Shown here piece after piece: positions 33,470-43,635 of a DNA stretch of 64,000 nt. The DNA is taken from assembly GCA_039621445.1 (NCBI GenBank), contig CP154957.1, positions 1,358,504 to 1,422,503 on the forward strand, in the 5' to 3' direction. A program made the translations under genes and the position numbers. The stretch is from Euglena gracilis. Taxonomy: Eukaryota; Euglenida; Euglenophyceae; Euglenales. A model generated the notes under the pieces. That model saw only the letters and a program-made list of their open reading frames with translations, searched no databases and had not been told where the DNA came from. Position 1 is the stretch's first letter, and every line of letters begins with the position of its first letter.

Positions 33470-33640
33470 GTGGTGTAGGAGTAATTTTTTTTCGAGGGGG
33501 GGGGCGAGATCCTTGACCAAAGGGCAGCGAGACAGTGGCGCTTTTTTGAAAGATGGCATTGAACGTGACAAAAAAATGTGCCAACTTTTGGCATCATGGT
33601 ACAAATCCATCACAATTTAAAAGCTTTCAAGCCGCCAACG
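33470..33640 (-). repeat. Inverse copy of the GCCCTTCGGGC repeat family
   Basis: The reverse complement matches 44730-44890 (GCTTGAAAGCTT, ATTGTGATGGATTTGT, CAAGGATCTCGCC). Confidence 0.7.
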
Positions 33641-33719
33641 GGCAGCAAGGCGGTGATGCCTTTTCTGTTTTGGGATTTCAAACGAGTGCAAAATGCGAAA
33701 AGAGAGACCTGCTCAGCAG

Positions 33720-33905
33720 GCACCCCCCCCCCTGGGGTGGGGTCGGCACCCGACTCCCATGCCCCCCCATATAAGACCCCCCCTCGGGAGCCAAAATCCC
33801 AGGGGGGGGGGTCTTATATGGGGGGTCTTATATGGGGGGGTCGGTCCCGGTAAAAAGGGCTGGCCTTCGGCCAGCCAGGGGGGGGGGTCTTATGGGGGGG
33901 CATGG
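33720..33905. repeat. Inverted CCCCATATAAGACCCCC modules
   Basis: CCCCCCATATAAGACCCCCC (about 33764) is inverse to GGGGGGTCTTATATGGGGGG at about 33804-33838. GGCTGGCCTTCGGCCAGCC (about 33859) is a further TTCG-loop hairpin. Confidence 0.65.
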
Positions 33906-33938
33906 TAAAATACGGCCTGGTTGGGAGCCGTCTTTGTG

Positions 33939-34035
33939 AAATTTTCGCCTTTTTTTCAAATTAGGCCAAATTTTGACAAATCGCCCAGGGCGATTTGTCA
34001 AAATTTGGCCTAATTTGAAAAAAAGGCGAAAATTT
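33939..34035. repeat. Perfect 48-bp palindrome with 1-nt spacer
   Basis: 33939-33986 is the exact reverse complement of 33988-34035; only base 33987 (A) separates the arms. Arm starts AAATTTTCGCCTTTTTTTCA and ends GACAAATCGCCC. Confidence 0.97.
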
Positions 34036-34096
34036 GCCCTCCAAAACATTGAGAAACAGGGCGATTCGCCCTGTTTCTCCATGTTCTGGAGGGCAA
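34036..34096. repeat. Second, imperfect palindrome directly adjoining
   Basis: GCCCTCCAAAACATTGAGAA...GGGCGA pairs with TCGCCCTGTTTCTCCATGTT..., about 30-bp arms with a few mismatches and almost no loop. Confidence 0.85.
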
Positions 34097-34099
34097 AAT

Positions 34100-35165
34100 C
34101 CCCTTCCGGGCCAAAGGGTTGGGCGGGCTTCATCCTTCTTTCTCCCTGCCAGTCTGCCGCCTTTGGGTTTCCCTTGTGTGTGCCAAGGTACGGCGGGGCC
34201 ATTCCAAACCCTAACCCTACAAACCCTTCAAATAACCACAAAAACCACCCTGGGTCTGTGACCATTTAAAGGGCGTCGTACCATAACCGAAAGGGGGGGG
34301 TCAGTCATACGATAACAGACAAGAACCAAATTTTTTGGCCAAAATGCCTTAAAATGCCCTGAAAAAAACGGCCTCAGAATTCCCCCAACTCCCAGCGAAA
34401 AAGCGATTTCTGGCATCGCCAAAACATTGTCCATCCCCAACTCAAAAGAATGTGTTTTACAACATTTTTTTTTGATTTTTGACCACCGACATTGGTTCAA
34501 TGTCCAGACCGCCCTTGGACGGTCCTGGAAAAAAAATACACTTTTGCCGAAAACTGGGGGGGGGGGGGTCCCAGGGCGGGTTTCGGCACGAAGCGCTGAA
34601 TTTTTTCTGGGAAATGGCCTCAGACGGCCGGTTTTAAAAAACTGTGATTTCTTTTGTTTTGAAAAAAACCACAGAAATAATGGCCGAAAAAAGGCATTAT
34701 TTTGGCAAAAAAAGGGTCAAGTTCGGGGGCATCGCCCATCACCTCAGGGAATCATTGTGTCTGGAAAAAAAGCACCAGGGGATTTTTTTATTGAAAAGCT
34801 GCTGGTCAACTGTCTGAAGTTAAAAAAAATATTAAAAAAATGATTTTTGCTTGCAGTTTTTTTGGGAATAAAACATTAGTATGCTCATTTTTCCAAAAAA
34901 GGTCCTGCAAAACATTGCAATGCGGCACAAAGTTCGTTTTCAGAAGCAGCTTGGAAAATCCGGGGGAAATTAGGTATTTGTTCAAAAGAACATAACGTGT
35001 ACGGGTTGTGGCAGGCCTGCATGGGCTTTTTGCTTCAAGTGCACAAGTGCCACTGGAACCAGTTTAAGTGTACGAGTTTTGGCAGATTAGGAATTATCAG
35101 GAATTAGGAATTTGATGGAAATCTTTTCTTTTTTTTTTCGTGAGGGCACACAGAAGGGTTTTGTT
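34100..35165. other. Spacer between palindromes and the membrane-protein gene
   Basis: CCCTAACCCTA telomere-like bit at about 34209. One G run at 34557-34569 and a hairpin remnant CGGCACGAAGCGCTG near 34584. No gene is supported. A T-rich stretch at 35120-35140 lies just beyond the 3' end of the gene. Confidence 0.4.
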
Positions 35166-35169
35166 ATTT

Positions 35170-36066
35170 TCAAAAATTCTTTCGTGAAGCCTCAGACAAA
35201 AAAAAAGACAAAAACAAGTCCACAAAGCCCTGAGCCCTGAAAGGGCGATAGGTGCTAAAATTTTGGCAGAGCATGAATTTCAGATTCTCGGAGAGAAATT
35301 GTGCAATTGGAAGGTCACACCTCTTCAGTACAACCAGAGGGAAGATTGTGAAAAATCCATAGATAATGAATGCACCAAGGGCAACATTCTCCAGATCCAG
35401 AACGTCAAACAGCTTGAGAGCCTCATAAGCATAGATATCAATGATAACCATGTTGTAAAACATCACTGTAGCATGGATTATGGCCCAATTCTTCACAAAA
35501 TGCAATCCTGGAAATGACAATGGGAAGGTTTTGTTTGCGCAAATTTTTGCACCTGCAAGGAAGCCAAGTGCGAGCAAGACTGCAAATGGCGCAACGAAGA
35601 AGAGGTTGACAAAATAAACAACATCCAATGCAAAATCTGCTTGGGTGCTGAACATCTTTTTACCCCATTGCTGGTGAGACTCCAAAAGAGGCCTGAGGAT
35701 GAATAAAATTGGGGGTTCTCAAGGTTTAAAAACAATACCTCAAGGGACCCTCAATGTTGTCAAGTGCTTGACAAATTGGCTCACCAAAAGGAATTTCGTT
35801 GACCTCTTTTGGAAGAAGGCGCTCACAGTTGGCAAGGAATAAGACAAACGTGACAACTGCCCAAACCAAATAGGCGATGATGAAAAAGCAGTCACTCTTT
35901 CGTCTTCCTGAAACGGTGAAAGGAGAAGGAAGAAGCAGAGCATGGTCATACCCAGGGAAACTTTCTGCGGAACAGTTGGCTGCAGGACCACTGCCTGTGG
36001 TGGTGACTTTGGTTCCTCCTTTTTTTGAGGTGGAGCAGCTACTGGGGTTGTCTTCTTTGGTGCCAT
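35170..36066 (-). CDS. Four-TM EXPERA/TMEM97-like membrane protein, three exons
   Basis: Exons 36066-35952, 35907-35739 and 35692-35170 join in frame to 268 aa, ending TGA. Introns are 44 nt (GTATGA...TTTCAG) and 46 nt (GTATTG...CCTCAG), phases 1 and 2. The N-terminus is Lys/Pro/Gln-rich and cytosolic in character (KKTTPVAAPPQKKEEPK). Four hydrophobic segments follow: FFIIAYLVWAVVTFVLFL, YFVNLFFVAPFAVLLALGF, NWAIIHATVMFYNMVIIDIY and ALGAFIIYGFFTIFPLVVL. The order, the ERLLPKE after TM1 and the IIHATV in TM3 resemble the EXPERA domain of TMEM97/sigma-2 receptor and EBP-like ER proteins; this is pattern recognition, not a search. After TM4 there is a tail of about 49 aa that might hide another intron (donor AAGAG|GTGTGA at 35320). 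A truncated LINE lies about 30 bp upstream of the ATG, in divergent orientation. Confidence 0.6.
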
Positions 36067-36501
36067 TCCCACACTGTTTTCGCAGGCTCAACTGCGATAG
36101 AAATTAGGAGTGGCTTCCGGCCAGGAAAAGAGGCCACACGTGAGGCCACACGTTGCGGGTTACAATTGAACCTCCGGAAGTGTGTGGTCTGGGGGCCAGC
36201 CGGCAATACAATCACCTCTGCACCAGAAATGACCCTGATTCCGTGGGAAAAAAATTCAGGGATCACGGTACTGGGGGTGCCCGTGGACTTCCCCACAAGC
36301 CACCACAAAACAGCAGAATCATGGGACTGCGCCACAGAAAAAATCGAACACGCAGCAGACATTGTTACCAGAATGACGGATGCCCAAATCTCTCATCACC
36401 TCCTACGCTCATGTCTTGACGGATGCAAAGTCAACCACCTGCTTCGCGGCTCCAACAGCTACCTCTGCCAGGAAGCAGTCAATCGGTCCTCCGAAGTCAT
36501 C

Positions 36502-36959
36502 GGAGGCTAGGCACAGCGGGGGGGGGGGGCTGGGGGGGGGGCGCGCGGCCGCGAGGGCGGCCGCGCGGGGGGGAGGGGGGGGGGGGGGGGGGCGAGGGCA
36601 GCCGGGCGGGAGGAACGCATCCTAAAATCGGTGATTTTCGGGTCCAAAAAGTGGTCATTTTTTGCCTTTTTTGGGCCATTTTTGACCAAAAAAGTGCTTT
36701 TTTGGCCGCGCGCAGAGCGCGCGGCCCCCAAATTTGCCATTTTGTGTCCGAAAATGGTCATTTTTGGTCATTTTTGGGCCTCAAAAAATCGCGATTTTTC
36801 TCTAAATTTTTTTTTCTTGGCTATGCTAGGCACAGGGGGGGAGGGGGGGGGGGTCCAGGGGGGGGCGAGCGGCCGCGCGGGCGGCCGCGCAGGGGCCGCG
36901 CGGGGGGGGGGGGGGGGGGGGGGGGTCCCGGACCCCCCCGAGCGGCGCGCCTAGCCTCC
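36502..36959. mobile_element. 458-bp TIR element inserted in the LINE, 3-bp target duplication
   Basis: Ends are perfect 11-bp inverted repeats (GGAGGCTAGGC / GCCTAGCCTCC). ATC is duplicated at 36499-36501 and 36960-36962. Element plus one ATC is 461 bp, which explains the frame change of the host frame. The left-end phrase GCTAGGCACAG-GGGGG recurs at about 36828, so the element may be two nested units. The interior is extreme: a 24-G run (36902-36925), GC-rich GCGGCCGCGC palindromes and a hairpin GGCCGCGCGCAGAGCGCGCGGCC near 36703. No coding. Confidence 0.85.
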
Positions 36960-37205
36960 ATCTTACAAGCCTTTGAGGACGTGGTGGGAGTCGCACTGAA
37001 CACGACACAGAGACTGCAAGCAGCACTACCACTCTCCAAAGGAGGGTGTGGGCTGCGCGTCCCCTCACACAACCAAGCAGCGGCCCGCACAGCAGCACTT
37101 TGTGCCTTCTACACTGAAGGGCATCGGAAAATTGGTCTGCCCCAGTATGCAGGAAGTCCAGGTGGACACCCGGGGGTACTCAAGCAAAAGACCAGCCTAG
37201 GTAGG

Positions 37206-37602
37206 CATACCTCCCCCCTTGTCTAAGCATTGGGAAAGATGGGTAAGAACCGGGGGGGGGGGGGCTGATTTCGCCAAAATATGGGTAAGAACCAGGGGGG
37301 TGGTGCTTAGACAAGGGGGAAATTTTTGACAGCAAAAAAAAAATCCGGCGCTTCGCACCGAAAAGGAGAAATTCCCCTTATTTTGGAGGTCCACTGTTGA
37401 ACTTACACACATTTGGAGGCCGAAATCAACAATACCTCACCAAATCAGGTCTCAGAAGTTGCAGAAATTTCGGAATTTTTGAGAAATTTCCCTTAAAAAG
37501 GCACACAAAATAAACCTCCCCGTGACGATGACCTTTAAAAAGATGGGTAAGAACGGGGGGGTGCTTAGACAAGGGTGGTGCTTAGACAAGGGGGGAGGAG
37601 GT
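37206..37602. mobile_element. CTTGTCTAAGC-family TIR element, copy A
   Basis: Ends CCTCCCCCCTTGTCTAAGC and GCTTAGACAAGGGGGGAGG are exact inverses (19 bp). The interior matches 59890-60292 in inverse orientation and includes hairpin CCGGCGCTTCGCACCG (about 37343). A possible TACC duplication flanks it. Confidence 0.75.
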
Positions 37603-37639
37603 ACCAAGCAAGCACCTCTGGTCAGCCATGCCCTTGGGC

Positions 37640-37732
37640 CCAGCATCGCCCAGCATCGCCCAGCATCGCCCAGCATCGCTCAGCATCGCCCTGCATCGCC
37701 CAGCATCGCCCAGCATCGCCTTTGGAGCCCTT
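37640..37732 (+). repeat. Decamer minisatellite CAGCATCGCC
   Basis: About nine units, one with a base change. The same decamer in inverse orientation forms the array at 53113-53236. Confidence 0.9.
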
Positions 37733-38682
37733 GAAGGTGTACCTATAATGCCTGCTGCTTTTTGCCGGCAGATCTCATTGAGCCACCACTGAGAGAACCG
37801 TGTGCTGCCCTACCCAACCATCCGACAGCCCCGAGACTGCTAGGAAACCTGGCAACCACCCAGACCGCAGGAAAAGATGAGCAGTCCCAAAAATGGTGGT
37901 CCAAAGAAATAGGCAAAACCACAATGGACAACCTGATTAACCAATGCAAGCCACGGGACCAAGCCCGCCTTTTGGAACAGTCCTCAGGAATTGGTCATGG
38001 CTGGATGGCCTCTCCCCCCTCACCGGCTCTACACACAGTCTTCTCAAGTGATGAGTACTGTCTTGGGCTCAAATGGTGGCTTGGGCTGCCCATCATTGAC
38101 GATGAAACGCGGAAATGCCAAGGCTGCTCAGCACCGCTGGACAAGGAAGGGGACCACCTCATCTGCTGCCCTCGAAACAACTTCACCGCCAGACACACGG
38201 CCGTTCAGGATGCAATTTTTACTCTTTTGTCCTCCACAGGCCAAGGTGTCCAAAAAGAAGTCACGATCCCCAATGCTCCGGATGCCAACCTGCGCCCCGC
38301 TGATCTCCTACTATCGTGTTGGCAGGATGGCAAACCCACAGCCCTGGACATCACAATCTACCATGGTTGGCAAGTCCAAGAACAAAACACCTCACGGGAA
38401 CGATGGAGGTCCTTCTTACGGCGCAAAGAAACTGCCAAGCACTCCAAATATGACGTCACTTGTCAAAACGCCGGTTGGTCCTTCACAACCTTGGCAATGG
38501 GCACATGGGGAGGCCTGGGCCCAGAGGCCGCCCGCCTGCTTGGCCGCATCATAAAAAGAGCCACTGTATGGCAAGAAGGTGAAATCAGGGACCTGAAACA
38601 GTCCGAATGCTATCAAGCCATCGCAGTCGCACTGACTCGCCAAATCTGGCAACTACTCAGCGTAAAGCACGCTGTTCGTTAA

Positions 38683-38901
38683 ACAGGATACACAAAAGCC
38701 GCCAAAAGCTCCACAAACAGGAGGCAACCAGGAAAAACCCCAAGCACCCAAGCACCCCAAACACAAAACACTAACCACAAGGAAGAGGCTCCTACGGCAC
38801 CAAAAGGCAAAAAAGACAAAATCCCACCAACAACCGAGGCAATACGACACAAACACGCCCCGCCAGGCATGCTCCCACCAACCCCCCCCCCCCGCACTAC
38901 C
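38683..38901 (+). other. Probable 3' region of the LINE
   Basis: About 220 bp rich in A and C following the LINE stop codon, with no poly-A tail. It ends at the G/C-run element. Confidence 0.4.
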
Positions 38902-39073
38902 ACCCCCCCCCCTTATTGTCCCCCCCCCCTTATTGTCCCTGGGCCCCGGCCGATGGGGGATTTTTTGGCCCGGCCAATGAAATTCCTTTGGTACCCCCTT
39001 GTTGTCCCCCCCCCCTTATTGTCCGGTCGGGCCTCCCGGGGAGAGGTCGGTGGGACAATAAGGGGGGGGGGGT
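38902..39073. mobile_element. CCTTATTGTCCC-family TIR element, 172 bp
   Basis: The left end CCCCCCCCCCTTATTGTCCC (tandemly repeated once) is inverse to the right GGGACAATAAGGGGGGG. An internal second pair (TTGTCCCCCCCCCTTATTGTCC) is present. Short and non-coding. Confidence 0.7.
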
Positions 39074-39269
39074 GGTATATATCCAAAGTGGGCTTTGCCC
39101 ATTTCCTGCTAACCACTAACCACCAACAGGTACCGTACGTTGTAGTGTACACTACCAGCAGTATACACACCCGCGACCTGTGGCGGCACAGGAAGTCACA
39201 AGGGGGTACCTCTTGTGGCGAGGGCCAAAAGAAACGCTACCCTGGGCCCGGGGCACGGTCTGGGTGAAG

Positions 39270-39556
39270 CTGTGCTACCCGCCGTGAAGAGAATGTGGGC
39301 CAGGAAAAGAGCAATGCTTCATTCTGTACGCAAACGTGCACCTGAGCTCGAAGGATGGGCACGACTTTCTTACGCATCACACTCCGCCCTCTACACCTAT
39401 GGACATCGTATGACAAGCGAACAGGGTGTGCAACAAGGCGACCCCCTTGGTCCGCTCTTCTTTGCTCTGGCGTGGCAGGAAGTGGTCCAAGCTCTCCCAA
39501 AAGACCTCGCCTTGAACGTGTGGTACCTGGATGATGACGTCCAATCAGGACGATAA
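39270..39556 (+). pseudogene. LINE reverse transcriptase core fragment
   Basis: Reads YASHSALYTYGHRMTSEQ then GVQQGDPLGPLFFALAW and, at the end, VWYLDDD. The GxQQGDPLGP box and the Y-x-DD active site are canonical for R2-like RTs; YLDDD stands where YLDDG is usual. The fragment is cut on both sides: it stops 5 codons after DDD and has no upstream RT. It supplies the part missing from the copy at 36095. Confidence 0.85.
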
Positions 39557-39662
39557 GGCGGCGGTCAATTTTTTTTCGCTTATTAAGGAAAGTGTAGGAA
39601 AAAAAATTTCCGGGGCCAGAGAAAATTTTAGGAGAAATTCTCCGAGAATTCTCGCCCAACCC

Positions 39663-39900
39663 TAAGCGCAAGCGGCACTTGTCTCTTTGAGGAAGCGTGT
39701 TCTTCAAGGAATCTTTCCGGGCTTGATGCATCTTTTCCGTCCACCACTGCTGGCTTCGATGATCGTCTTCACAATTGATGGGCAAGTTTCTCCGAATCCA
39801 TTCTTGCAGTGGCGCGAACTGCTGGCCTAGCGTGTCCTGCAACTTTGTGGCCACCATCGTGAAGTCGGAAGGCAAAGCACATGCCTTTGGCGGAAACCGC
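39663..39900 (-). pseudogene. LINE fragment (WWTEKM region)
   Basis: The minus frame reads EDDHRSQQWWTEKMHQARKD then LPQRDKCRLR, aligning with DEQSQKWWSKEIG...QCKPRDQARL of the LINE C-terminal half at about 37880-37970. Upstream, the same frame is less clear. An independent inverted remnant. Confidence 0.55.
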
Positions 39901-40084
39901 AGCAGTTGTGAGCGCTGTTGGGCACATAAGATACCCGCCATTCTGGTTCGTGGACGAGGATGACGCGTGTCTGTTGCTTGAAAAGCACCTAAAAAAATTT
40001 TGCAGACATTGTTGTGACGCCTGTGGCCCAAAAATTGGCCACCCCCCTGAGCCAGCATCAGGCACAAAACTGTCCACCACCTGG

Positions 40085-40290
40085 GCCAGTTTTGGGCCAC
40101 GGGTGGTGGCCAGTTTTGGGCCACGGGTGGTGGCCAGTTTTGGGCCACGGGTGGTGGCCAGTTTTGGGCCACAGTTGGTGGGAAGTTTTGGCCCACAGGT
40201 GGTGGCCAATTTTGGGCCACAGTTGGTGGGAAGTTTTGGCCCACAGGTGGTGGCCAGTTTTGGGCCACAGCTGGTGGCCAGTTTTGGGTG
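40085..40290 (+). repeat. 24-bp tandem repeat, about nine copies
   Basis: Unit GGTGGCCAGTTTTGGGCCAC with variants (CACAGTTGGTGGGAAG). The minus reading gives a repetitive NWPPPVAQ frame that is not a credible protein. Confidence 0.9.
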
Positions 40291-40299
40291 ATGGTTTTG

Positions 40300-40695
40300 G
40301 GTCCACGATGAAAGATTTGCGAAAAGCTGCATTTTTTGAATATTTTGCATGGTTTGTGTTTCCTATTTTTTTTTGGGCAATTGCGCCAGCCGAGGCAGAC
40401 ATGAGGTTTTTCACATGTTTTTTTTGGCTGATTTCGATCAAAAGAATCCCAAAAATGGCCGAAAATGGGCATTTTTGGCATGTTTTGGGGTCCAAAATTT
40501 TTTCGGTGCATCACGCCAGTTACTGTAATTTTTTCCCCCACTGGCTAACCGTGCTATCCCCCCAGGGGGGGGGGGTACTGCAAACCCTACCCTAGCCCCC
40601 CTATATCCAACAACTCCCCTATGTCCAACGATCTCCCCCCAGTCGAAGGACACCTTTTTGGAGGTTTGCCCAAACTTTTGGTCCCGCCCTCGGTC
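40300..40695. repeat. CTAG-type repeat remnant and GTCCAACGACC-type repeat
   Basis: 40380-40570 matches the AGGTTTTT/TTTGGCTGATTT and TTTTGGGGTCC part of 11740-11880. 40600-40680 matches GTCCAACGA..., CGAAGGACACCTTTTTGGAG of the 62031 family and truncates the LINE fragment that follows. Confidence 0.6.
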
Positions 40696-40699
40696 TCCC

Positions 40700-41200
40700 A
40701 GAAGAAACGTCGACCTAGCTGCGTGGACTTGCTGCAGCCTCCAGCTATTCCCCCGGATCTGCCCCCTGGAGTTCATATGGCTGGGGCTCGAGCCATGGCC
40801 GTGGCTGAGAGGATTTTATTGACGAACACGAGCGCGCAGCTGCCGGGCGGCCAAATCCGCCACTAGCCGCCTTGTCCTCCACCGACCTTTTCAGTCCAGC
40901 AGCCCTGGCCGCGGCATGGGGCCGGAACCCGGCCGAATCCGACCGGGGTCCCCCCTTTGGGGCCCGCTGCTTTCACCCCTGTGCCGTGCCCACCTGCCAG
41001 CACTGACCCCGGCAAACGGTATGTGTGCGCATTTCCGATCTGTCTTCGAGCACATGACAGCCGTGGTGCTCTGCTCACCCATCTGAAGAGCATCCACCAT
41101 GCCCACCTGAGCCTGCTGAGTGGGGATTACTTGCGGGACTTACAAGTGCAGTTCTGCCCTCACTGCTGCCGGCTGTCCCCTTTACAGGGCCTTGTGGTGG
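40700..41200 (+). pseudogene. R2-like LINE N-terminal fragment with C2H2 zinc finger
   Basis: 40702-40866 reads CVDLLQPPAIPPDLPPGV, homologous to the 2A fragment at 14773. After a frame change, 40957-41200 reads YVCAFPICLRAHDSRGALLT HLKSIHH, a C-x4-C-x12-H-x4-H finger, and then QFCPHCCRLSPLQG, the beginning of a second finger. N-terminal C2H2 fingers upstream of RT are typical of R2-group LINEs, where they bind target DNA. Truncated on both sides, with at least one frameshift. Confidence 0.65.
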
Positions 41201-43529
41201 AAAGAATGGTGTCAAAACCAAAAATCATTCCAATTTTTTTGGGGGGCCATACAAATCTTCATGCTCAACAAACGTACAAATATTTATGCTCCGTACTGTA
41301 GCTGCTCAGTTCTTGGAAGATTACCGTACCAAATTGGCCGTTTTTTTCCCATTTACCTCCCCCCCCCCCCCGAATGTGTCATCCAGCCTAGGAAAAGAAT
41401 CCCCCCAGATTGACCATTTCAGGCAAAAATGGGGTCCAAACCAGATTGTCAGATCCGGGTTCTGGGGCCAAATTCTGAGGGGGGGGGGGTGGCAGTCTCA
41501 AGTCCAGCTGAAAATTGTGCTGGTGTGGGGCCGAAATTTTTTGCCTCAAAATCGGCCAAAATTTTGGCCAAATTGCCATTTTCTCGCACCTTTTTGAGCA
41601 GAAATTTGTCGAAATTGCCCAGAATTTTTGGCACAAAGCACTGGAAGGGAAGTTTTGGCCTTTTTGTGGGGGTAGGGTCCCGGGTACCCGCCTACTTTTT
41701 TTTTGACCCCTTGTCCAACGACCCCCCCCCATGGGAGGACACCTTTTTGGTCACAACCCATGTCCAACGACCTCCCTGGTATGAGGACAGAGTTTACTGG
41801 TTGTTGGACATGGGGGAGGGTAAGCAATAGCCTGACACCCACACAACACATATGTGAACATGCACATGCACATGCACATATAGACGCATATGGACACGTC
41901 CACCTGCGTGCATTCTACACATACACCCACTATATGTGCAGTACAGACAAGAATTACAGGAGACAAAAATTCTGGGGATCTTAAGAAAGTTATGGGAAAA
42001 CTCAAAATTTCAAGGAAAAAGGTTGCAATTTTTTTAAGTTGTGATGAAGACTTTCTGGCAAACAGTTAACTCAAAATTCCAGAAATAAATGGTCAAAATG
42101 GACTTCTGGTTGCATTTCAACATGTACCCCAAGAATCCACAGCGTTACATTGCACTTTCTATTTGTGTGTGAAAGACCACCCTTGAAAGTGGCTCCCCCA
42201 AAGAACGCTGGACAAAGATTATGGGAAAAAATATCTGAAAATCAGGGTAGTTTCCCATAGTTTTTGTCTCCCGTGATTTTTGTCCGGACTTTACCTGCGG
42301 GAAAAAGGAAACACAGGTCGGACGAATCAAGCTCATCAAGCTTATTACCCAGGGCGTTGCTTAAGGAAATTTGACCCCCCCCGGGGGTCCAGCCAGCCAG
42401 CAGCCTTTTTCCAGCCCCCCCCCCCCATCAACGAGATTTATTTATTTCCAGCCGCCCTCTGGGCAGCTGAACAGTAACAGATTTTTCGCTTTCGGGGGTA
42501 CAAAAATGGGCCAAAAATGGGTAAAAATGGGTCGGAAAAATCCTGTCCAGGACATTTTGGGCGTCAAAACATCAATTTTTCGCATAATTGGCATTTTTGG
42601 GACATTTTTGTTATTTCGACTTTTTAGTTCGACCCGGTTCGACCCCAGGTAGGGCCAGCCTGGCTCCAACCCCCCCCCCCCCCATATGGGGGGGATAAGC
42701 CTCTTTCCAGCCAGCCCAAATTTTCAACCTCTAAGCTGGACCCCCTGGGGGGGGGGGTCCTTGAGCAAAGCTCTGCAATTACCTCTGATAGCACCCAATC
42801 CCCCGTAAAAGCAAAGGCAGCCTGCGGTCGAGGGGTTTTTCTTGGAGTTCGCGAAGCTGGTCCGCTCCACATGCAGGACTCAAGGCGTTTTCTTGTTCCG
42901 AAAGGCAACCGTGATGCCTTGCGAATTCATCGCCCTCTCGTCAGAAGGGAGACCTGAAAGATGAGGAAGTTATTGAAAGAAAAGATGAGTTATGATCCCT
43001 GATTCCTGCCTTTTCGGCCTCTTTTCAGCCAATGCCCCAATCTCCCTGGTGGTGTTTCAGAAAATGACAGTGACTGATCAGGCCTGGCAATTTGGCGCAA
43101 AGAATACAGCCGGTGGGGGAGCTACGAAGGCGTACTCCCCTCCCCCTATGCCCAACGACCCCCCTATGTCTGCCCCCCCCGGTCAGAGGACGCCTTTTTG
43201 TTCAGAACCTTATGTCCAATGACCACCCGGTCGGCGGGGACAGAGTTTACTGGTCATTGGACAAACAGTTCGGACAAAAATCACCGGAAACAAAAATTAT
43301 GGGGGTAAATTCTTGTGGGGCAAACCCTATGGGAAAACTTCGATTTGAAAAATCGTGGGAAAGTCTCAGTGGTTTCCCATGATGTTTTTCTGCTGTATTT
43401 TTTTGTTTTTTTGGTAATTTTTGTAAGTTTTGCAATTTTGTAATGGTTGTCTGCAATTTTTGTAATTCTTGTAATTTTTGTCCTGTGGGGTGGTGGAGTC
43501 CGCCCAATGGCACAGAGGCCTGGCCGCAG
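41201..43529. repeat. Mixed interspersed repeats
   Basis: GTCCAACGACC-family pieces occur at 41705-41825 and 43138-43266. A TIR element at about 42372-42761 has ends GACCCCCCC..GGGGGTCCAG / CTGGACCCCC..GGGGGGGTCC. A CACATGCACATG dinucleotide-like tract lies near 41860-41885. No gene is supported except weak exon-like reading around 42770-42950. Confidence 0.5.
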
Positions 43530-43635
43530 TGACCACGATGCCCCTCATGGTGACGGGCGGGTTCCGGTCCCGGGCCTTCATGGAGCAGTGCCTTACCAAC
43601 AAGGACTGCGAGGTTATCGGCATCGGCCGCCATAG
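43530..43635 (+). pseudogene. Old Yellow Enzyme (NADH:flavin oxidoreductase) C-terminal exon or fragment
   Basis: After the acceptor GGCCGCAG the frame reads TMPLMVTGGFRSRAFMEQ then CEVIGIGR, ending at a donor-like CATAG|GTGTAG. The TGGFR(S/T)R and IGIGR(P) signatures belong to the phosphate/FMN-binding C-terminal strands of the OYE family (TIM barrel, flavin cofactor). The Pro that normally follows GR is His here. No other OYE exons were found within several kilobases, so this is a lone exon, a captured fragment or a pseudogene. Confidence 0.65.

Larger units (their letters stand above)
37200..37770 (+). other. Intron-like interruption of the LINE frame
   Basis: The LINE frame reads ...KQKTSL then G|GTAGGC, and resumes after GCTGCTTTTTGCCGGCAG as DLIEPPLREP in the correct phase. 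The 571-bp segment contains a TIR element (37206-37602) and a decamer minisatellite (37640-37732). Either a splicable intron or a set of insertions whose ends chance to look like splice sites. Confidence 0.4.
36095..38682 (+). pseudogene. R2-like LINE, 5'-truncated C-terminal half (RT thumb, CCHC-like, RLE nuclease)
   Basis: The copy begins just after the RT active site (CGLQLNLRKCVVWGPAG... ITVLGVPV) and continues through LPLSKGGCGLRVPS, a thumb-region signature. After two interruptions (36502-36959; 37200-37770) it ends with a 306-codon frame, 37762-38682. There CQGC-x9-H-x3-C (residues 119-136) is the CCHC-like motif, followed by RHTAV, KEVTIP, RPADLLL and DITIYH (RPAD at 178-181, D at 196). 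This is the PD-(D/E)xK-type restriction-like endonuclease layout of R2 elements. An exact cut of the first insert restores the frame; the second can be read as a phase-1 GT-AG intron. The element is immobile because it lacks the RT core. Confidence 0.85.

Noticed and set aside
36502-36959. The 458-bp LINE insert as a spliceosomal intron
   Set aside because: There is no GT-AG pair at the borders that restores the frame; the TIR plus ATC duplication explains it fully.
39237-40541. 434-codon minus-strand open frame
   Set aside because: It runs through a 24-bp tandem repeat, a CTAG-type repeat and a genuine LINE remnant. Only the 39663-39900 part has homology, so it is not one protein.
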